A program made the translations under genes and the position numbers. This document shows positions 18,151 to 27,406 of a DNA stretch of 64,000 nucleotides, piece after piece; positions within the stretch are counted from its first letter, which is position 1; every line of letters begins with the position of its first letter. Source of the DNA: Oceanospirillaceae bacterium (GTDB lineage: Bacteria; Pseudomonadota; Gammaproteobacteria; Pseudomonadales; Litoribrevibacteraceae); NCBI GenBank assembly GCA_015665455.1, contig JADFAD010000012.1, positions 134,190 to 198,189 of the forward strand, written 5' to 3'. The notes under the pieces were generated by a model. It saw nothing but the letters and a program-made list of their open reading frames with translations, was not told the origin of the DNA and made no database searches.

Positions 18151-19452
18151 TTGAAACCGGTCAAAGTAGGTATTTGTGGTTTAGGCACCGTGGGAAGCGG
18201 TACTTTCAATATCCTGAAACGGAACGCCGAGAAAATTACCGGCCGTTTAGGTCGTGAAGTGATTGTTACTCAAGTAGGCGCTCGTCGTGATAACCCTGCT
18301 TGTGATTTGGCTGGAGTTGACGTAACTCGTGATATTTTTGATGTAGCAAAAAATCCGAACGTAGATGTTGTTGTTGAACTGATTGGTGGCTATGACGTCG
18401 CTAAAAAGTTGGTTTTGACGGCGATTGAAAACGGCAAACATGTCGTAACAGCCAATAAGGCGTTAATTGCTGTTCATGGTAATGAGATTTTTGCAGCGGC
18501 TGAAGCTAAAGGAGTATGCGTAGCATACGAAGCTGCAGTTGCTGGTGGCATTCCAATCATTAAGGCCATTCGTGAAGGCCTCTCTGCAAACAGCATTGAT
18601 CACTTGTCCGGTATTATTAACGGTACTGGTAACTTCATTCTGACAGAGATGAGTCAGAAGGGACGTGACTTTGCAGACGTATTAAAAGAAGCTCAAGAAT
18701 TAGGTTACGCAGAAGCGGACCCTACCTTTGATGTGGAAGGCATTGATGCTGCGCATAAGCTGACCATTCTTTCTTCAATCGCATTCGGTGTACCGCTTCA
18801 GTTTGAAAAAGCTTACACAGAAGGTATCAGCAAAGTAACCACGGAAGATATTAAGTTTGCAGAAGAGCTTGGTTATCGCATTAAACACCTGGGTATTACT
18901 AAGCTGAAATCAAACGGTGTTGAACTGCGCGTTCATCCAACATTAATTCATGAATCACAGTTGATCGCCAAGGTTGATGGTGTAATGAATGCGGTTGCCG
19001 TTCATGGTGATGCTGTGGGTGATACGATGTATTACGGCCCTGGTGCTGGTTCAGAGCCTACGGCGTCTGCTGTGATTGCTGATTTGGTTGACCTTGCTCG
19101 TACGTTCGATGCAGATAACAATGCACGTGCAGCGCACTTAGGTTTCCATGCTGACAGTATTAGTGACTTGAGTGTTCTACCTGTAGAAGAAGTTGAGACT
19201 TCTTATTACCTACGTATGCAGGTCGAAGACGAGACCGGTGTTATGGCAAAGATTACTCAAATATTGAGTTCTCGAGGCGTTAGCATTGAAGCAATGGTTC
19301 AGAAAGAAGCGAAAGCCGAGGCTAAAGCAACGGTTGTTCTTCTTACTCATGAAGTGAAAGAACAGTTAATGAATGAAGCCATTGCTGAAATCGAAGCATT
19401 AGCGGATGTAAACGGCAGTGTTACACGCATTCGTGCTGAGCATTCAGAGTAA
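18151..19452 (+). CDS. hom: Homoserine dehydrogenase
   Basis: This enzyme reduces aspartate semialdehyde to homoserine, the branch point to threonine and methionine. From a TTG start at 18151 (ACGGAG seven bases upstream) it has 433 residues, beginning LKPVKVGICGLGTVGSGT like Pseudomonas Hom. An upstream ATG at 18058 would add 31 unrelated residues. The Rossmann motif GLGTVGSGT, the catalytic region ANKALIAVHG and GIINGTGNFIL are clear. A C-terminal ACT domain (about 350-425; YYLRMQVEDETGVMAKI) probably gives threonine feedback. thrC follows after 42 bases. Confidence 0.96.
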   Translation: MKPVKVGICGLGTVGSGTFNILKRNAEKITGRLGREVIVTQVGARRDNPACDLAGVDVTRDIFDVAKNPNVDVVVELIGGYDVAKKLVLTAIENGKHVVTANKALIAVHGNEIFAAAEAKGVCVAYEAAVAGGIPIIKAIREGLSANSIDHLSGIINGTGNFILTEMSQKGRDFADVLKEAQELGYAEADPTFDVEGIDAAHKLTILSSIAFGVPLQFEKAYTEGISKVTTEDIKFAEELGYRIKHLGITKLKSNGVELRVHPTLIHESQLIAKVDGVMNAVAVHGDAVGDTMYYGPGAGSEPTASAVIADLVDLARTFDADNNARAAHLGFHADSISDLSVLPVEEVETSYYLRMQVEDETGVMAKITQILSSRGVSIEAMVQKEAKAEAKATVVLLTHEVKEQLMNEAIAEIEALADVNGSVTRIRAEHSE

Positions 19453-19494
19453 TTGCACACGACAAATTAATTTAAAATTGGGTTTTAAAACATC

Positions 19495-20901
19495 ATGGCG
19501 ATGAAATATATCTCAACTCGCGGTAAAGCGCCGGAGTTAACTTTTGAAGATGTTTTGCTAACAGGTTTAGCGTCTGATGGCGGTTTGTATGTGCCTAAAG
19601 AAGTGCCGCAGTACAGCAAAGAAGAAATTGAATCTTGGCGTGACCTGTCTTATACAGAGCTAGCGCATAAAATTATTTATCCGTTTGTTGAAGGCAGTGT
19701 TGATGGCGATGCGCTAAAGACAATGTTGGAAGAAGTCTACAGTGGCTTTGGTCATAAAGCGGTTGCACCTGTGCAGCAAATTGACCACAACGAATATGTG
19801 CTTGAATTGTTCCATGGCCCAACACTTGCATTTAAAGACTTTGCGTTGCAAATGCTTGGCCGTTTATTGGATTATATTCTTGAGCGTCGCCATGAAAAAG
19901 TTGTAATCATGGGCGCTACCTCTGGTGATACCGGATCTGCTGCCATTGAAGGCACAAAAGCATGTCGCAACGTCGATATCTTCATCTTGCATCCAAACGG
20001 TAAAGTTTCAGACGTTCAGCGTCGTCAAATGACGACGGTGAAAGGTGATAATATCTTTAACATCGCGATTGAAGGTAACTTTGATCAGGCTCAAGATATG
20101 ATCAAAGCCAGCTTTGGTGATCAGACTTTCCTACGTGGTGAGCGTAAGTTAGTTGCAGTAAACAGCATCAATTGGGCACGTATCATGTCTCAGATTGTTT
20201 ACTACTTCTATTCTGCACTAAACCTTGGTGGCCCAGTCCGTCCGATGGCTTACTCAGTGCCAACAGGCAACTTCGGAGATATCTTTGCTGGCTACATGGC
20301 TAAGAAAATGGGCTTGCCGATTGAGCAATTGATTATTGCAACAAACAGCAATGATGTATTGCACCGTTTGATGAGCAAGAATCAGTACGAAGTTCATCCT
20401 CTACAGCACACAATCACGCCTTCTATGGACATCGCAGTTTCTTCAAACTTTGAGCGTCTATTATTTGATCTTTATGATCGTGATGGTGATCAGTTGTCTG
20501 AATTGATGGCTAAGATGAACGCTAAGGAAGACGTAGTTTCTTTGGATGAAGCTAAATTAGCTAAGGCTCGTGAATTGTTTGACAGTTGCGCTGTTGATGA
20601 AGATACAACGGTTAAAACAATGCAAGAAGTGTTTGATGAGACTGGCTACTTACTAGATCCTCATACTGCGATCGGTGTGAAGGCTGCTCGTGAATGCCGT
20701 CGTAACACTCGCATTCCTATGATTACTTTAGGGACAGCGCATCCAGTTAAATTTGAAGAAGCTGTACAACGCGCAGGCTATAAGATGCCAGAACTTCCTC
20801 ATCACCTAACGGACTTGATGGAACGTGAAGAGCGTTTGACTGTATTACCTGCAGACCTTGAAAAAGTTCAAGCGTTTGTTGCGGAGAACACGTTTAAGTA
20901 A
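19495..20901 (+). CDS. thrC: Threonine synthase
   Basis: Threonine synthase turns phosphohomoserine into threonine with pyridoxal phosphate. The 468 residues begin MAMKYISTRGKAPELTFEDV; the ATG at 19501 is an equally possible start. The PLP lysine lies in PTLAFKDFALQ (K114), followed by GATSGDTGSAAIEG. The length is that of the long proteobacterial form. It forms an operon with hom. No homoserine kinase gene (thrB) is in the window. Confidence 0.96.
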   Translation: MAMKYISTRGKAPELTFEDVLLTGLASDGGLYVPKEVPQYSKEEIESWRDLSYTELAHKIIYPFVEGSVDGDALKTMLEEVYSGFGHKAVAPVQQIDHNEYVLELFHGPTLAFKDFALQMLGRLLDYILERRHEKVVIMGATSGDTGSAAIEGTKACRNVDIFILHPNGKVSDVQRRQMTTVKGDNIFNIAIEGNFDQAQDMIKASFGDQTFLRGERKLVAVNSINWARIMSQIVYYFYSALNLGGPVRPMAYSVPTGNFGDIFAGYMAKKMGLPIEQLIIATNSNDVLHRLMSKNQYEVHPLQHTITPSMDIAVSSNFERLLFDLYDRDGDQLSELMAKMNAKEDVVSLDEAKLAKARELFDSCAVDEDTTVKTMQEVFDETGYLLDPHTAIGVKAARECRRNTRIPMITLGTAHPVKFEEAVQRAGYKMPELPHHLTDLMEREERLTVLPADLEKVQAFVAENTFK

Positions 20902-20918
20902 GTTTAAATGTGTACATT

Positions 20919-20950
20919 AAAAGCCGAGATTTTTATCTCGGCTTTTTTGT
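20919..20950. terminator. Bidirectional terminator between thrC and the solute-binding gene
   Basis: A perfect 12-bp stem (AAAAGCCGAGAT / ATCTCGGCTTTT) with a TTTT loop has T-rich tails on both strands. It serves the converging genes on each side. Confidence 0.88.
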
Positions 20951-20959
20951 GTTCATTAT

Positions 20960-21709
20960 TTAATAACGTTTAATGATTTCTTGAATGTCTCCACGAGCAT
21001 ATCCAGTTGAAATGACTTGGTTAAATGCTTTAATAAATGCTGTGTTGTCTAATGTTTTCGAGAAGGCAAGGTAGTTTGGGTCTAACGCTAAGCGCTTTTT
21101 AAGAACGACTAATTGACCTTGGTGTTGTTTGAGAAAAGAATCTCGGTCAATGATTATTCGGAAAGCGTGTTCACCTGGGCTGATGATGGCCGCATCAATG
21201 CGTCCTTTGAGTAGCGATCTGAGTCTTTGGGCATTGTCGTTGTCTTCAACCGCTGTGAAATATGCCTTTGCTTCTTCATATTCTTTGCCGAATGAACATC
21301 CTCGACAAATCCCAATTCTTTTACCCTTAAGGTCTTTAGCATCTTTAAAGACGAAGGGGTTGCTTTTATTAACAACAAGAATAATTTCGTCGAAATATAA
21401 CGGGATGGAGTAATCGAACAGTGGGAGTCGTTCCTTGGTTTTAGATATTCCTACAATGCCATGAAGACCATTCACAGAGGACTGGTACGCTCGTTTCCAG
21501 GGCAGAAGGCGAACCTTGTAGCGGTACGAGGGCATTTTTTGTTCGGCGTATTTTAGAATATCGACAAGAATACCTTTAGGCTCTTGGTTTTCTAACCAAA
21601 TCTTAGGCGGCTTGTCTGCGTTGCCTGAAATGGAAATTATTTGTTCGTTTGATAGTGCAGGTAAGCTGAGTAAAAGAATGAAACTTAGGTATAACACTTT
21701 GATATACAT
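20960..21709 (-). CDS. Periplasmic substrate-binding protein, SBP_bac_3-like
   Basis: From the ATG at 21709 (AAAGGA upstream) this is a 249-residue exported protein. It has a signal peptide (MYIKVLYLSFILLLSLPALS) and a family 3 solute-binding fold. Visible family features are the early motif PKIWLENQEPKGILVDILKY and the hinge region LKGKRIGICRGCSFGKEYEEA. No permease or ATPase gene lies next to it, so it may be an orphan receptor or a non-transport protein. Many marine gammaproteobacteria have such orphans. A longer start at 21778 lacks a signal peptide at its N-terminus and is less likely. Confidence 0.8.
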   Translation of the reverse strand: MYIKVLYLSFILLLSLPALSNEQIISISGNADKPPKIWLENQEPKGILVDILKYAEQKMPSYRYKVRLLPWKRAYQSSVNGLHGIVGISKTKERLPLFDYSIPLYFDEIILVVNKSNPFVFKDAKDLKGKRIGICRGCSFGKEYEEAKAYFTAVEDNDNAQRLRSLLKGRIDAAIISPGEHAFRIIIDRDSFLKQHQGQLVVLKKRLALDPNYLAFSKTLDNTAFIKAFNQVISTGYARGDIQEIIKRY

Positions 21710-21908
21710 GAATGTCAGTTCCTTTGACTTTAAGAGTTGATTTCTTACTCTAGTGATATTTGCGTAGTTTAATGTCAAAGGTATGAATTGTTGAAGCGTT
21801 ATTAGTTGGGGGAGAAAAAAGGACGCTGTTAAAATCCCACCTTCAATGACGGCGTTGAAGTATATACAATCCTGTATTTGTTGATGTTCTTACTTACTTG
21901 GTTACTCT

Positions 21909-23618
21909 ATGAAAATCCAATCGCGTCATGTACCTGACGTCCCCCATAACCTCCATGCGTTTTCGCCTCTCGTTCAACGACTTTTACTGAGTCGCGGTGT
22001 TACTGATGCTGTGGATATGGAATTCAAACTGAACCGATTGTTACCTCCCTCTGGTTTGAGGGGGATTGAGCAAGGGGCTGAATTGCTAAGCAGTGCGATT
22101 GAGAACAATCTAAGTATTCTAATCATTGGCGATTTTGATGCGGATGGTGCAACGAGCACGGCATTGAGTGTTCGATGTTTGCGAGCCTTGGGGGCAAAAA
22201 AAGTTAATTATTTAGTGCCTAATCGATTTGAATACGGCTATGGCTTATCCCCTGAAATTGTTAGGGCCTCTTTACCATTTCAGCCGGACTTAATAGTGAC
22301 CGTTGATAACGGGATCTCCAGTGTTGAAGGTGTTAAAGAAGCAGCCAAACACGGTATTCAAGTTTTGGTCACGGATCATCACCTCGCAGGTGACGAATTA
22401 CCGTCTGCTGCAGCCATCGTAAACCCAAATCAACCAGGCTGTGATTTTCAGAGCAAGGCTTTGGCGGGGGTAGGCGTCGCTTTTTATGTGATGTTGGCAG
22501 TTCGTAAAGTATTAAGAGAAAAGGGTTGGTTCGAGAAGCAAGGTATTCGAGAGCCCAATCTAGCATTTGTTCTGGATCTTGTTGCCGTGGGGACCGTTTC
22601 GGATTTGGTTCCTTTGGATGCGAATAACCGTATTCTTGTTTCAATGGGGCTGGAACGTATCCGAACGGGCAAAGCCTCTCCGGGGGTGTATGCTTTGCTT
22701 CAAGTGGCTAAGCGATTGCCTAAAAACCTCACAAGTTCCGATGTGGGGTTTGCGATAGGCCCTCGTATTAACGCTGCCGGTCGATTAGATGATATGTCTG
22801 AAGGTATTGAATGCCTATTGGCTGATGATCCTAATGTCGCTTTGGAAATGGCTGCTCGTCTTGATGAACTCAATCGTGAGCGAAAAGAAATCGAAACGGG
22901 TATGCGAGAAGAAGCAATTAACTTTGTCGATTCTATTGAATCTGATGCTGGGCTCCCCAAAGGCGTCGTCGTGTATAAAAGTGATTGGCATGAAGGAGTC
23001 ATCGGGATCGTTGCTTCTCGTATCAAAGAGAGATTCTACCGTCCTGTTATTGCGCTTGCTGACTCGGGAGATTTTATTAAAGGGTCCGCCCGCTCAATTC
23101 CTGGCCTGCACTTGAGGGATTGTCTTGATATAGTGGATAAGCAAAATCCAGGACTTATTTTAAAGTTCGGTGGTCATGCGATGGCCGCTGGTTTGACGTT
23201 GAAAAAAGAAGGGGTTGAACAGTTTACTAAGGTGTTTAATCAAGTCCTGGATGTTCACTTTTCAGAAGTAAACTTTCAGCAACAATTGACGACCGACGGT
23301 GAACTTTCTGCGAGCGATTTTAACTTAATAACGGCAGAGCAACTTACAATGAATTACCCATGGGGACAGCAGTTTCCTGAGCCCATGTTTGAAGGTGTGT
23401 TTGAAGTCCATCATGTGCGCATATTGAAAGGCAATCATATTAAGTGGACATTATTGACTGAACAGGGTGAAGTGGTTGATGCCATTTACTTTAATGTCAA
23501 AGAACCGGATGTGCTGGAGCAGGCCAATAAACTTAAGCTTTGTTTTCATTTATCCGTGAATGAATTTAGAGATAAGCGAAGTTTACAGTTGATGGTGGAT
23601 TATGCGGAATGTTTATAA
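21909..23618 (+). CDS. recJ: Single-stranded-DNA 5'-3' exonuclease RecJ
   Basis: RecJ degrades single-stranded DNA from the 5' end in recombination and mismatch repair. The 569 residues contain the DHH phosphoesterase motifs (GDFDADGATSTALS, VTVDNGISS, VTDHHLAGDELPSA, and GPRINAAGRLDDM) and the DHHA1 motif (KFGGHAMAAGLTL). An OB-like C-terminal domain follows. The length agrees with the family. A small gene follows after 18 bases. Confidence 0.96.
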   Translation: MKIQSRHVPDVPHNLHAFSPLVQRLLLSRGVTDAVDMEFKLNRLLPPSGLRGIEQGAELLSSAIENNLSILIIGDFDADGATSTALSVRCLRALGAKKVNYLVPNRFEYGYGLSPEIVRASLPFQPDLIVTVDNGISSVEGVKEAAKHGIQVLVTDHHLAGDELPSAAAIVNPNQPGCDFQSKALAGVGVAFYVMLAVRKVLREKGWFEKQGIREPNLAFVLDLVAVGTVSDLVPLDANNRILVSMGLERIRTGKASPGVYALLQVAKRLPKNLTSSDVGFAIGPRINAAGRLDDMSEGIECLLADDPNVALEMAARLDELNRERKEIETGMREEAINFVDSIESDAGLPKGVVVYKSDWHEGVIGIVASRIKERFYRPVIALADSGDFIKGSARSIPGLHLRDCLDIVDKQNPGLILKFGGHAMAAGLTLKKEGVEQFTKVFNQVLDVHFSEVNFQQQLTTDGELSASDFNLITAEQLTMNYPWGQQFPEPMFEGVFEVHHVRILKGNHIKWTLLTEQGEVVDAIYFNVKEPDVLEQANKLKLCFHLSVNEFRDKRSLQLMVDYAECL

Positions 23619-23636
23619 CGTATTTTGGAGACTTCA

Positions 23637-23852
23637 ATGAGCATTAAAACAGGCAACTCTGACGCAGCGATTACGGTAAGAGCAGGTTGTGGTTTGAGAT
23701 ATGATCCCGATCAATTAGGTGATCACACTGGGTTTGATTTCTCAGGTGCAGAGCAATGGAAGAATGCACTTGATGATAAACTGGCAGCTCAAATCGATGA
23801 AAAAGATCTGGTTACCCAAACAAGCATGGATAACCAGAAAAAGGACAAATAG
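23637..23852 (+). CDS. Small hypothetical protein downstream of recJ
   Basis: This 71-residue acidic, polar protein starts at the ATG at 23637, with GGAG six bases before it. It begins MSIKTGNSDAAITVRAGCGL and has no signal peptide or membrane segment. The good ribosome binding site and its 18-base distance from recJ suggest it is real and cotranscribed. I do not recognise a family. A TTG at 23625 is a weaker alternative start. Confidence 0.6.
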   Translation: MSIKTGNSDAAITVRAGCGLRYDPDQLGDHTGFDFSGAEQWKNALDDKLAAQIDEKDLVTQTSMDNQKKDK

Positions 23853-23878
23853 ATAGATGTCTTTTTGTGCGTTTGTAA

Positions 23879-24049
23879 TTAGTTAACGCAATTTAGATCG
23901 CGTTTCCTGTCAATTCGCTTTCCGTATGAACAAACCGCTTTTGCGTGATCTAGACCGGTAAAGCCCTCTGTTTTGGTTTCATTAGCCATTGAAGATGCAG
24001 CAATTAACGTAAACGTTAAAGTAACCATGGTTGATGTGAACTTATTCAT
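23879..24049 (-). CDS. Small exported protein next to the DJ-1 gene
   Basis: A 56-residue frame starts at the ATG at 24049, with AAGG seven bases ahead. Residues 1-22 form a signal peptide (MNKFTSTMVTLTFTLIAASS, then MA). The mature part is about 34 residues with two cysteines (AVCSYGKRID and DLNCVN), which could form a disulfide in the periplasm. It lies 14 bases after the DJ-1/PfpI gene and is probably cotranscribed. I recognise no family. Confidence 0.6.
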   Translation of the reverse strand: MNKFTSTMVTLTFTLIAASSMANETKTEGFTGLDHAKAVCSYGKRIDRKRDLNCVN

Positions 24050-24063
24050 TGGGATACCTTCTC

Positions 24064-24756
24064 TTAAAATGCAGTTGCTAAACGGTTGAATTGAATGAGC
24101 TCTGAAATCTCTTTAGAAAATTTTTCAGAACTGAGTTGTTCAAGCAGTTCGAATGCAGATTGATAGCTAACAGGGCCTCCGTTCGAGGTGATAACCCCTT
24201 TATCTACGACGACGTTTTGATTGTATTGAACCTTGATTTCTGGGTATGCCTTGGCAAGATCTTTTTCGCCGCCAGCCCATGTGGTTGCTTTTTTACCGTC
24301 CAACACGCCTGCTTCTCCTAACAGCATTGCCCCTGAGCAGTTGCTTGCCATCCAAGAGGCTTTTGATTTTTGGTTTTTTATGTAATTAATCAGATCTTTG
24401 TTATTCACCCATTGATCCATATCGTATGAGCTGGCGACAATAACTACATCAAGGTTTACATTATCGTAAATGGTTTTGTCTGCGATGATTTTAAGACCTT
24501 CTTCTGATGTGACGGATGTATTCTTGGTCGCTGAAATGACCACTACTTCGTAGTCTGAAAACCATGATTTTTTGCTGGCTGCTCCGAATACTTCAATCGG
24601 GGCGGTGACATCGCTGGTTAATACGCCATCAAAGACAATGATTCCAATCTTAGAACTGGCAGCGTTTGCTGACGTAGCAGAGGCCAGCATAAGGCTCGTA
24701 ATGAGAACGGCCATTAGGCGAGAAAGTATTCTCTGAAGTGATAGTACTGATTTCAT
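24064..24756 (-). CDS. Exported DJ-1/PfpI-family protein
   Basis: This 230-residue protein has a signal peptide (cleavage likely after SANA, about residue 32) followed by a class I glutamine amidotransferase-like fold of the DJ-1/PfpI type. The nucleophile elbow is ASNCSGAMLLGEAGVL, with the conserved Cys. An N-terminal Asp/Glu region reads GIIVFDGVLTSDVTAPIEVF. The pattern is like the regulatory-domain-type DJ-1 proteins seen before AraC regulators, but here exported. It is divergent from a MocR regulator that may control it. The substrate is unknown. Confidence 0.82.
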   Translation of the reverse strand: MKSVLSLQRILSRLMAVLITSLMLASATSANAASSKIGIIVFDGVLTSDVTAPIEVFGAASKKSWFSDYEVVVISATKNTSVTSEEGLKIIADKTIYDNVNLDVVIVASSYDMDQWVNNKDLINYIKNQKSKASWMASNCSGAMLLGEAGVLDGKKATTWAGGEKDLAKAYPEIKVQYNQNVVVDKGVITSNGGPVSYQSAFELLEQLSSEKFSKEISELIQFNRLATAF

Positions 24757-24903
24757 AGTTATTTCCTTTTAAGGTAAGTAAAGCGTTTGACTCTATGTAC
24801 TTTGTGGCTTTCCTCAAACAAAGTTGAATCTAATGGCTACATGCTATGTCATACTGGACCTATTAAAAGATCCACTTTCTGCTTTTATATGGGGTCCACT
24901 TGT
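24757..24903. promoter_or_regulatory. Divergent control region with MocR-type boxes
   Basis: TGGACC at 24855-24860, GATCCACTT at 24869-24877 and GGTCCACTT at 24893-24901 form a mix of inverted and direct repeats just ahead of the regulator start. This layout of spaced half-sites is typical for MocR/PdxR regulators and suggests autoregulation, with possible control of the DJ-1 gene. Confidence 0.5.
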
Positions 24904-26445
24904 ATGCCTTCAAAACAGGGAAGCACCACCCAGAGATTTCAGTTTGATTCTTTGGTTTTAAATTCTGAGATTGATAAGCCCTTATTTAGACAGCTTGAAG
25001 AACAACTTAGAGATGCAATATGGTCTGAGCGTTTAAAAGCAGGGGAGCGTTTACCTTCAACAAGAGGGTTAGCGACAGAGCTTGAAGTTGGCAGAAACAC
25101 GGTCATTAATGCGTATGAGCAGTTGGTTGTTGAGGGGTTTATTGTTACAGAAAAAGGTTCTGGTACTCGGGTGGCCGATAATTTCCCAGAGCATAAACCT
25201 AAAAGAAGAAAACCACTTCAATCCTCTTCGCCAGACGCGGTGCCTGACTCTGTAATATCAGAAGGTGTTGCCAGTTATACATTCAGCGATGCCTATGAAT
25301 CAGCAAAGGCCATAAGCTTTGCTGTTCCGCTTAAAGACGGTGATGCTGCTCGGCCCTTTCGTGCACATACGCCTGCATGCAGGGATTTTCCTAAAGCGCT
25401 GTGGGCGCAACTGACGAATCGACGGCTTAAGCACATGTCTTGGAGTTGGCTAGATAAGAGCAATTCCTGCGGCTATGAACCTTTGAGAGAAGCCATCTCA
25501 GGTTATCTTGGTGCATCCAGAGGCATTTCGACTGATTCAGACGAAGTGTTTGTTGTTGCGGGGGTTCAGCAGGGGGTGGAGTTACTGGCTAAGTTATTGA
25601 TCAATCCTGGCGACGTGGTTGTGTTCGAAGAACCCGGTTATACACCTGCAGCCATCGCATTTGAAATGGCTGGTGCTCAGGTTGTTTCTATTCCGGTAGA
25701 TAATGAAGGGCTGGATGTTGACGTACTGAATGCTACTGTGAGAGAGGCAAAGTTGGTCTATGTCACGCCTGCAAGTCATTTTCCACTGGGTAAAACCATG
25801 TCTCAATGTCGTCGTAAGGCGTTATTAAACTGGGCAAATAAGGTCAATGCGTTAATCATTGAAGACGATTATAACGGTGAGTATCAGTATCGAGGTAGAC
25901 CACTGGCCACGTTATTTTCAATGGCAGAGCAAGGTCGAGTTATATATTTTGGGAGTTTCAGTAAACTGCTTTTTCCTGCGTTAAGGTTGGGGTATATGGT
26001 TGTCTCCCCAGATATGATGACGCCCTTAGCAACATTAAGGTGGCTGGTCGATCGGCACTCCCCTCCGTTGGAACAAGCTGTTTTAGCTGATTTTATTAAT
26101 GACGGTCACTTTGCTCGACATTTACGTCGGATGAGGACGCTATACGTTGAGCGTCAAAAGGCTTTAGTGCAGCAAGCAGAGATCCACTTAAATGAGATCA
26201 TGTCGGTACCGCCCTTAGACTCAGGAATGCATCTCATCGGTTGGTTAAATCAGGATGTTGAAGAGTCGGACGTTCTGGCTGCAGCAGGTAAATCAGACTT
26301 AGAAATCATGCCAACGTCAGGATTCTGTTTGAAACCTAACAGGCAACCCAGTGTAATTCTGGGTTACGCATCTTTTACACCGAAAGAGATCGAGGCGGCA
26401 GTCATTGCCTTGAAGTTGGTTTATTTAGCAGAGAATCGTGATTAG
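24904..26445 (+). CDS. MocR/PdxR-family regulator (GntR HTH fused to aminotransferase fold)
   Basis: From the ATG at 24904 (GGGG upstream) this has 513 residues. A GntR-type winged helix (about 20-95; LPSTRGLATELEVGRNTVINAY) is fused to a fold-type I aminotransferase domain. The PLP lysine is K354 in FGSFSKLLFPALRLGY, and the motif IEDDYNGEYQY comes before it. Such proteins sense PLP or a PLP adduct and act as regulators, not enzymes. An in-frame extension to 24787 covers the candidate operators and is unlikely to be translated. The target may be the divergent DJ-1 operon. Confidence 0.9.
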   Translation: MPSKQGSTTQRFQFDSLVLNSEIDKPLFRQLEEQLRDAIWSERLKAGERLPSTRGLATELEVGRNTVINAYEQLVVEGFIVTEKGSGTRVADNFPEHKPKRRKPLQSSSPDAVPDSVISEGVASYTFSDAYESAKAISFAVPLKDGDAARPFRAHTPACRDFPKALWAQLTNRRLKHMSWSWLDKSNSCGYEPLREAISGYLGASRGISTDSDEVFVVAGVQQGVELLAKLLINPGDVVVFEEPGYTPAAIAFEMAGAQVVSIPVDNEGLDVDVLNATVREAKLVYVTPASHFPLGKTMSQCRRKALLNWANKVNALIIEDDYNGEYQYRGRPLATLFSMAEQGRVIYFGSFSKLLFPALRLGYMVVSPDMMTPLATLRWLVDRHSPPLEQAVLADFINDGHFARHLRRMRTLYVERQKALVQQAEIHLNEIMSVPPLDSGMHLIGWLNQDVEESDVLAAAGKSDLEIMPTSGFCLKPNRQPSVILGYASFTPKEIEAAVIALKLVYLAENRD

Positions 26446-26464
26446 CCACTTTGTTAACCTTGTT

Positions 26465-26863
26465 TTATCGTGCACCAGTGCTTTGGTTGCCATTTATTTT
26501 CCGCAATTGAAGGATGCCAAAACCACCGACTAAGACTGAAATGATCAAGGCAGCCATTATTCCTTCTGTGGTGGTGATCCATGTTTGGGTCAAAATTAAG
26601 GTAAGAGTAAAGACCACCCATAAGAAATCCCCGACTGAAAAATACAGTATTAAGTTTCGTTTTGGTGATGTCTTTAGTGATGTAATGATTAAGTGAAGTC
26701 CATTGATGATCAACCCTGCACCCAAAATAAGAAGAAACATCATGGGCATTGGTTCAGATTGGCTTAAGAAGTGTGTAATTGTCGTCGGCATCAGTAGGAA
26801 AATAAGGCCAAATGCAATGCAGCTCAGAGCGTTCAATCGTAATACTTGCGCTATGGTGATCAT
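26465..26863 (-). CDS. Small integral membrane protein, unknown
   Basis: This 132-residue protein has four predicted membrane helices (about 8-28, 40-62, 72-92, 100-120) and the basic tail RKINGNQSTGAR. I cannot name its family. It is divergent from the marR gene and shares the control region, with TGTCAAC/GTTGACA boxes, so it is probably a MarR target. A role in stress or drug response is only an inference. Confidence 0.7.
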   Translation of the reverse strand: MITIAQVLRLNALSCIAFGLIFLLMPTTITHFLSQSEPMPMMFLLILGAGLIINGLHLIITSLKTSPKRNLILYFSVGDFLWVVFTLTLILTQTWITTTEGIMAALIISVLVGGFGILQLRKINGNQSTGAR

Positions 26864-26892
26864 ATTCTATTCCTTTTGCTGAGTTTTATGTA

Positions 26893-26949
26893 AACTTGGT
26901 TGACATGTAAGCTATCAGTTGGGGTGTACTTATGTCAACTAGGTTGACA
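26893..26949. promoter_or_regulatory. MarR operator region overlapping the marR start
   Basis: AACTTGGTTGACA (26893-26905) is repeated as AACTAGGTTGACA (26937-26949), 44 bases apart. The second copy is half of a perfect dyad TGTCAAC-TAG-GTTGACA (26933-26949) that begins inside the marR start codon. TTGACA also offers -35 elements on both strands. Confidence 0.55.
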
Positions 26950-27399
26950 ATTGGTGATTTGCCAATGGTTGAAAGTCATTCACTTAAACTGGCGTTTGGT
27001 GTGGCTGGGGTTCAAGAAGGCATTTCCGAATATTTATCGAGTTCATTGAAGAGGAAAGGGTATGAATCAGCCTCTTCATCTGTGCTCAATTTTTTAGGCG
27101 CGTTGGAGTGTGGTGTGAATTTCGGGTCAGAAATTGCTCGGAACCTTGGTGTCTCAAGGCAAATGGTTGCAAAAACAGTGAAGGAACTCTGTCGCGTTGG
27201 TTATTTGGATCAGAAAGAAGGGGAAGGCAAGCAAAAGCAAATCGTCTTCACTTTGTTGGGTGAACAATTGATGTCAGATTCTCGATTATTGCTGGCGGAA
27301 TTGGACGGAATTTTAGTGAACACCGTGGGTGAAAAGGGGTTGGTTGAATTGATTGGTAATTTAGAAAAAATACAATCACTAATTACGTTAAAGGAATGA
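26932..27399 (+). CDS. MarR-family transcriptional regulator
   Basis: This 155-residue protein has a winged-helix domain with GVNFGSEIARNLGVSRQMVA and a wing that includes LDQKEGEGKQKQIVFTLLGE. It is a dimeric DNA-binding repressor type. The ATG at 26932 has GGGG about eight bases upstream. An ATG at 26965 is an alternative that would keep translation clear of the operator dyad. It is followed eight bases later by a MAPEG gene and is divergent from a small membrane protein. Confidence 0.82.
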   Translation: MSTRLTIGDLPMVESHSLKLAFGVAGVQEGISEYLSSSLKRKGYESASSSVLNFLGALECGVNFGSEIARNLGVSRQMVAKTVKELCRVGYLDQKEGEGKQKQIVFTLLGEQLMSDSRLLLAELDGILVNTVGEKGLVELIGNLEKIQSLITLKE

Positions 27400-27406
27400 A
27401 TTAATA

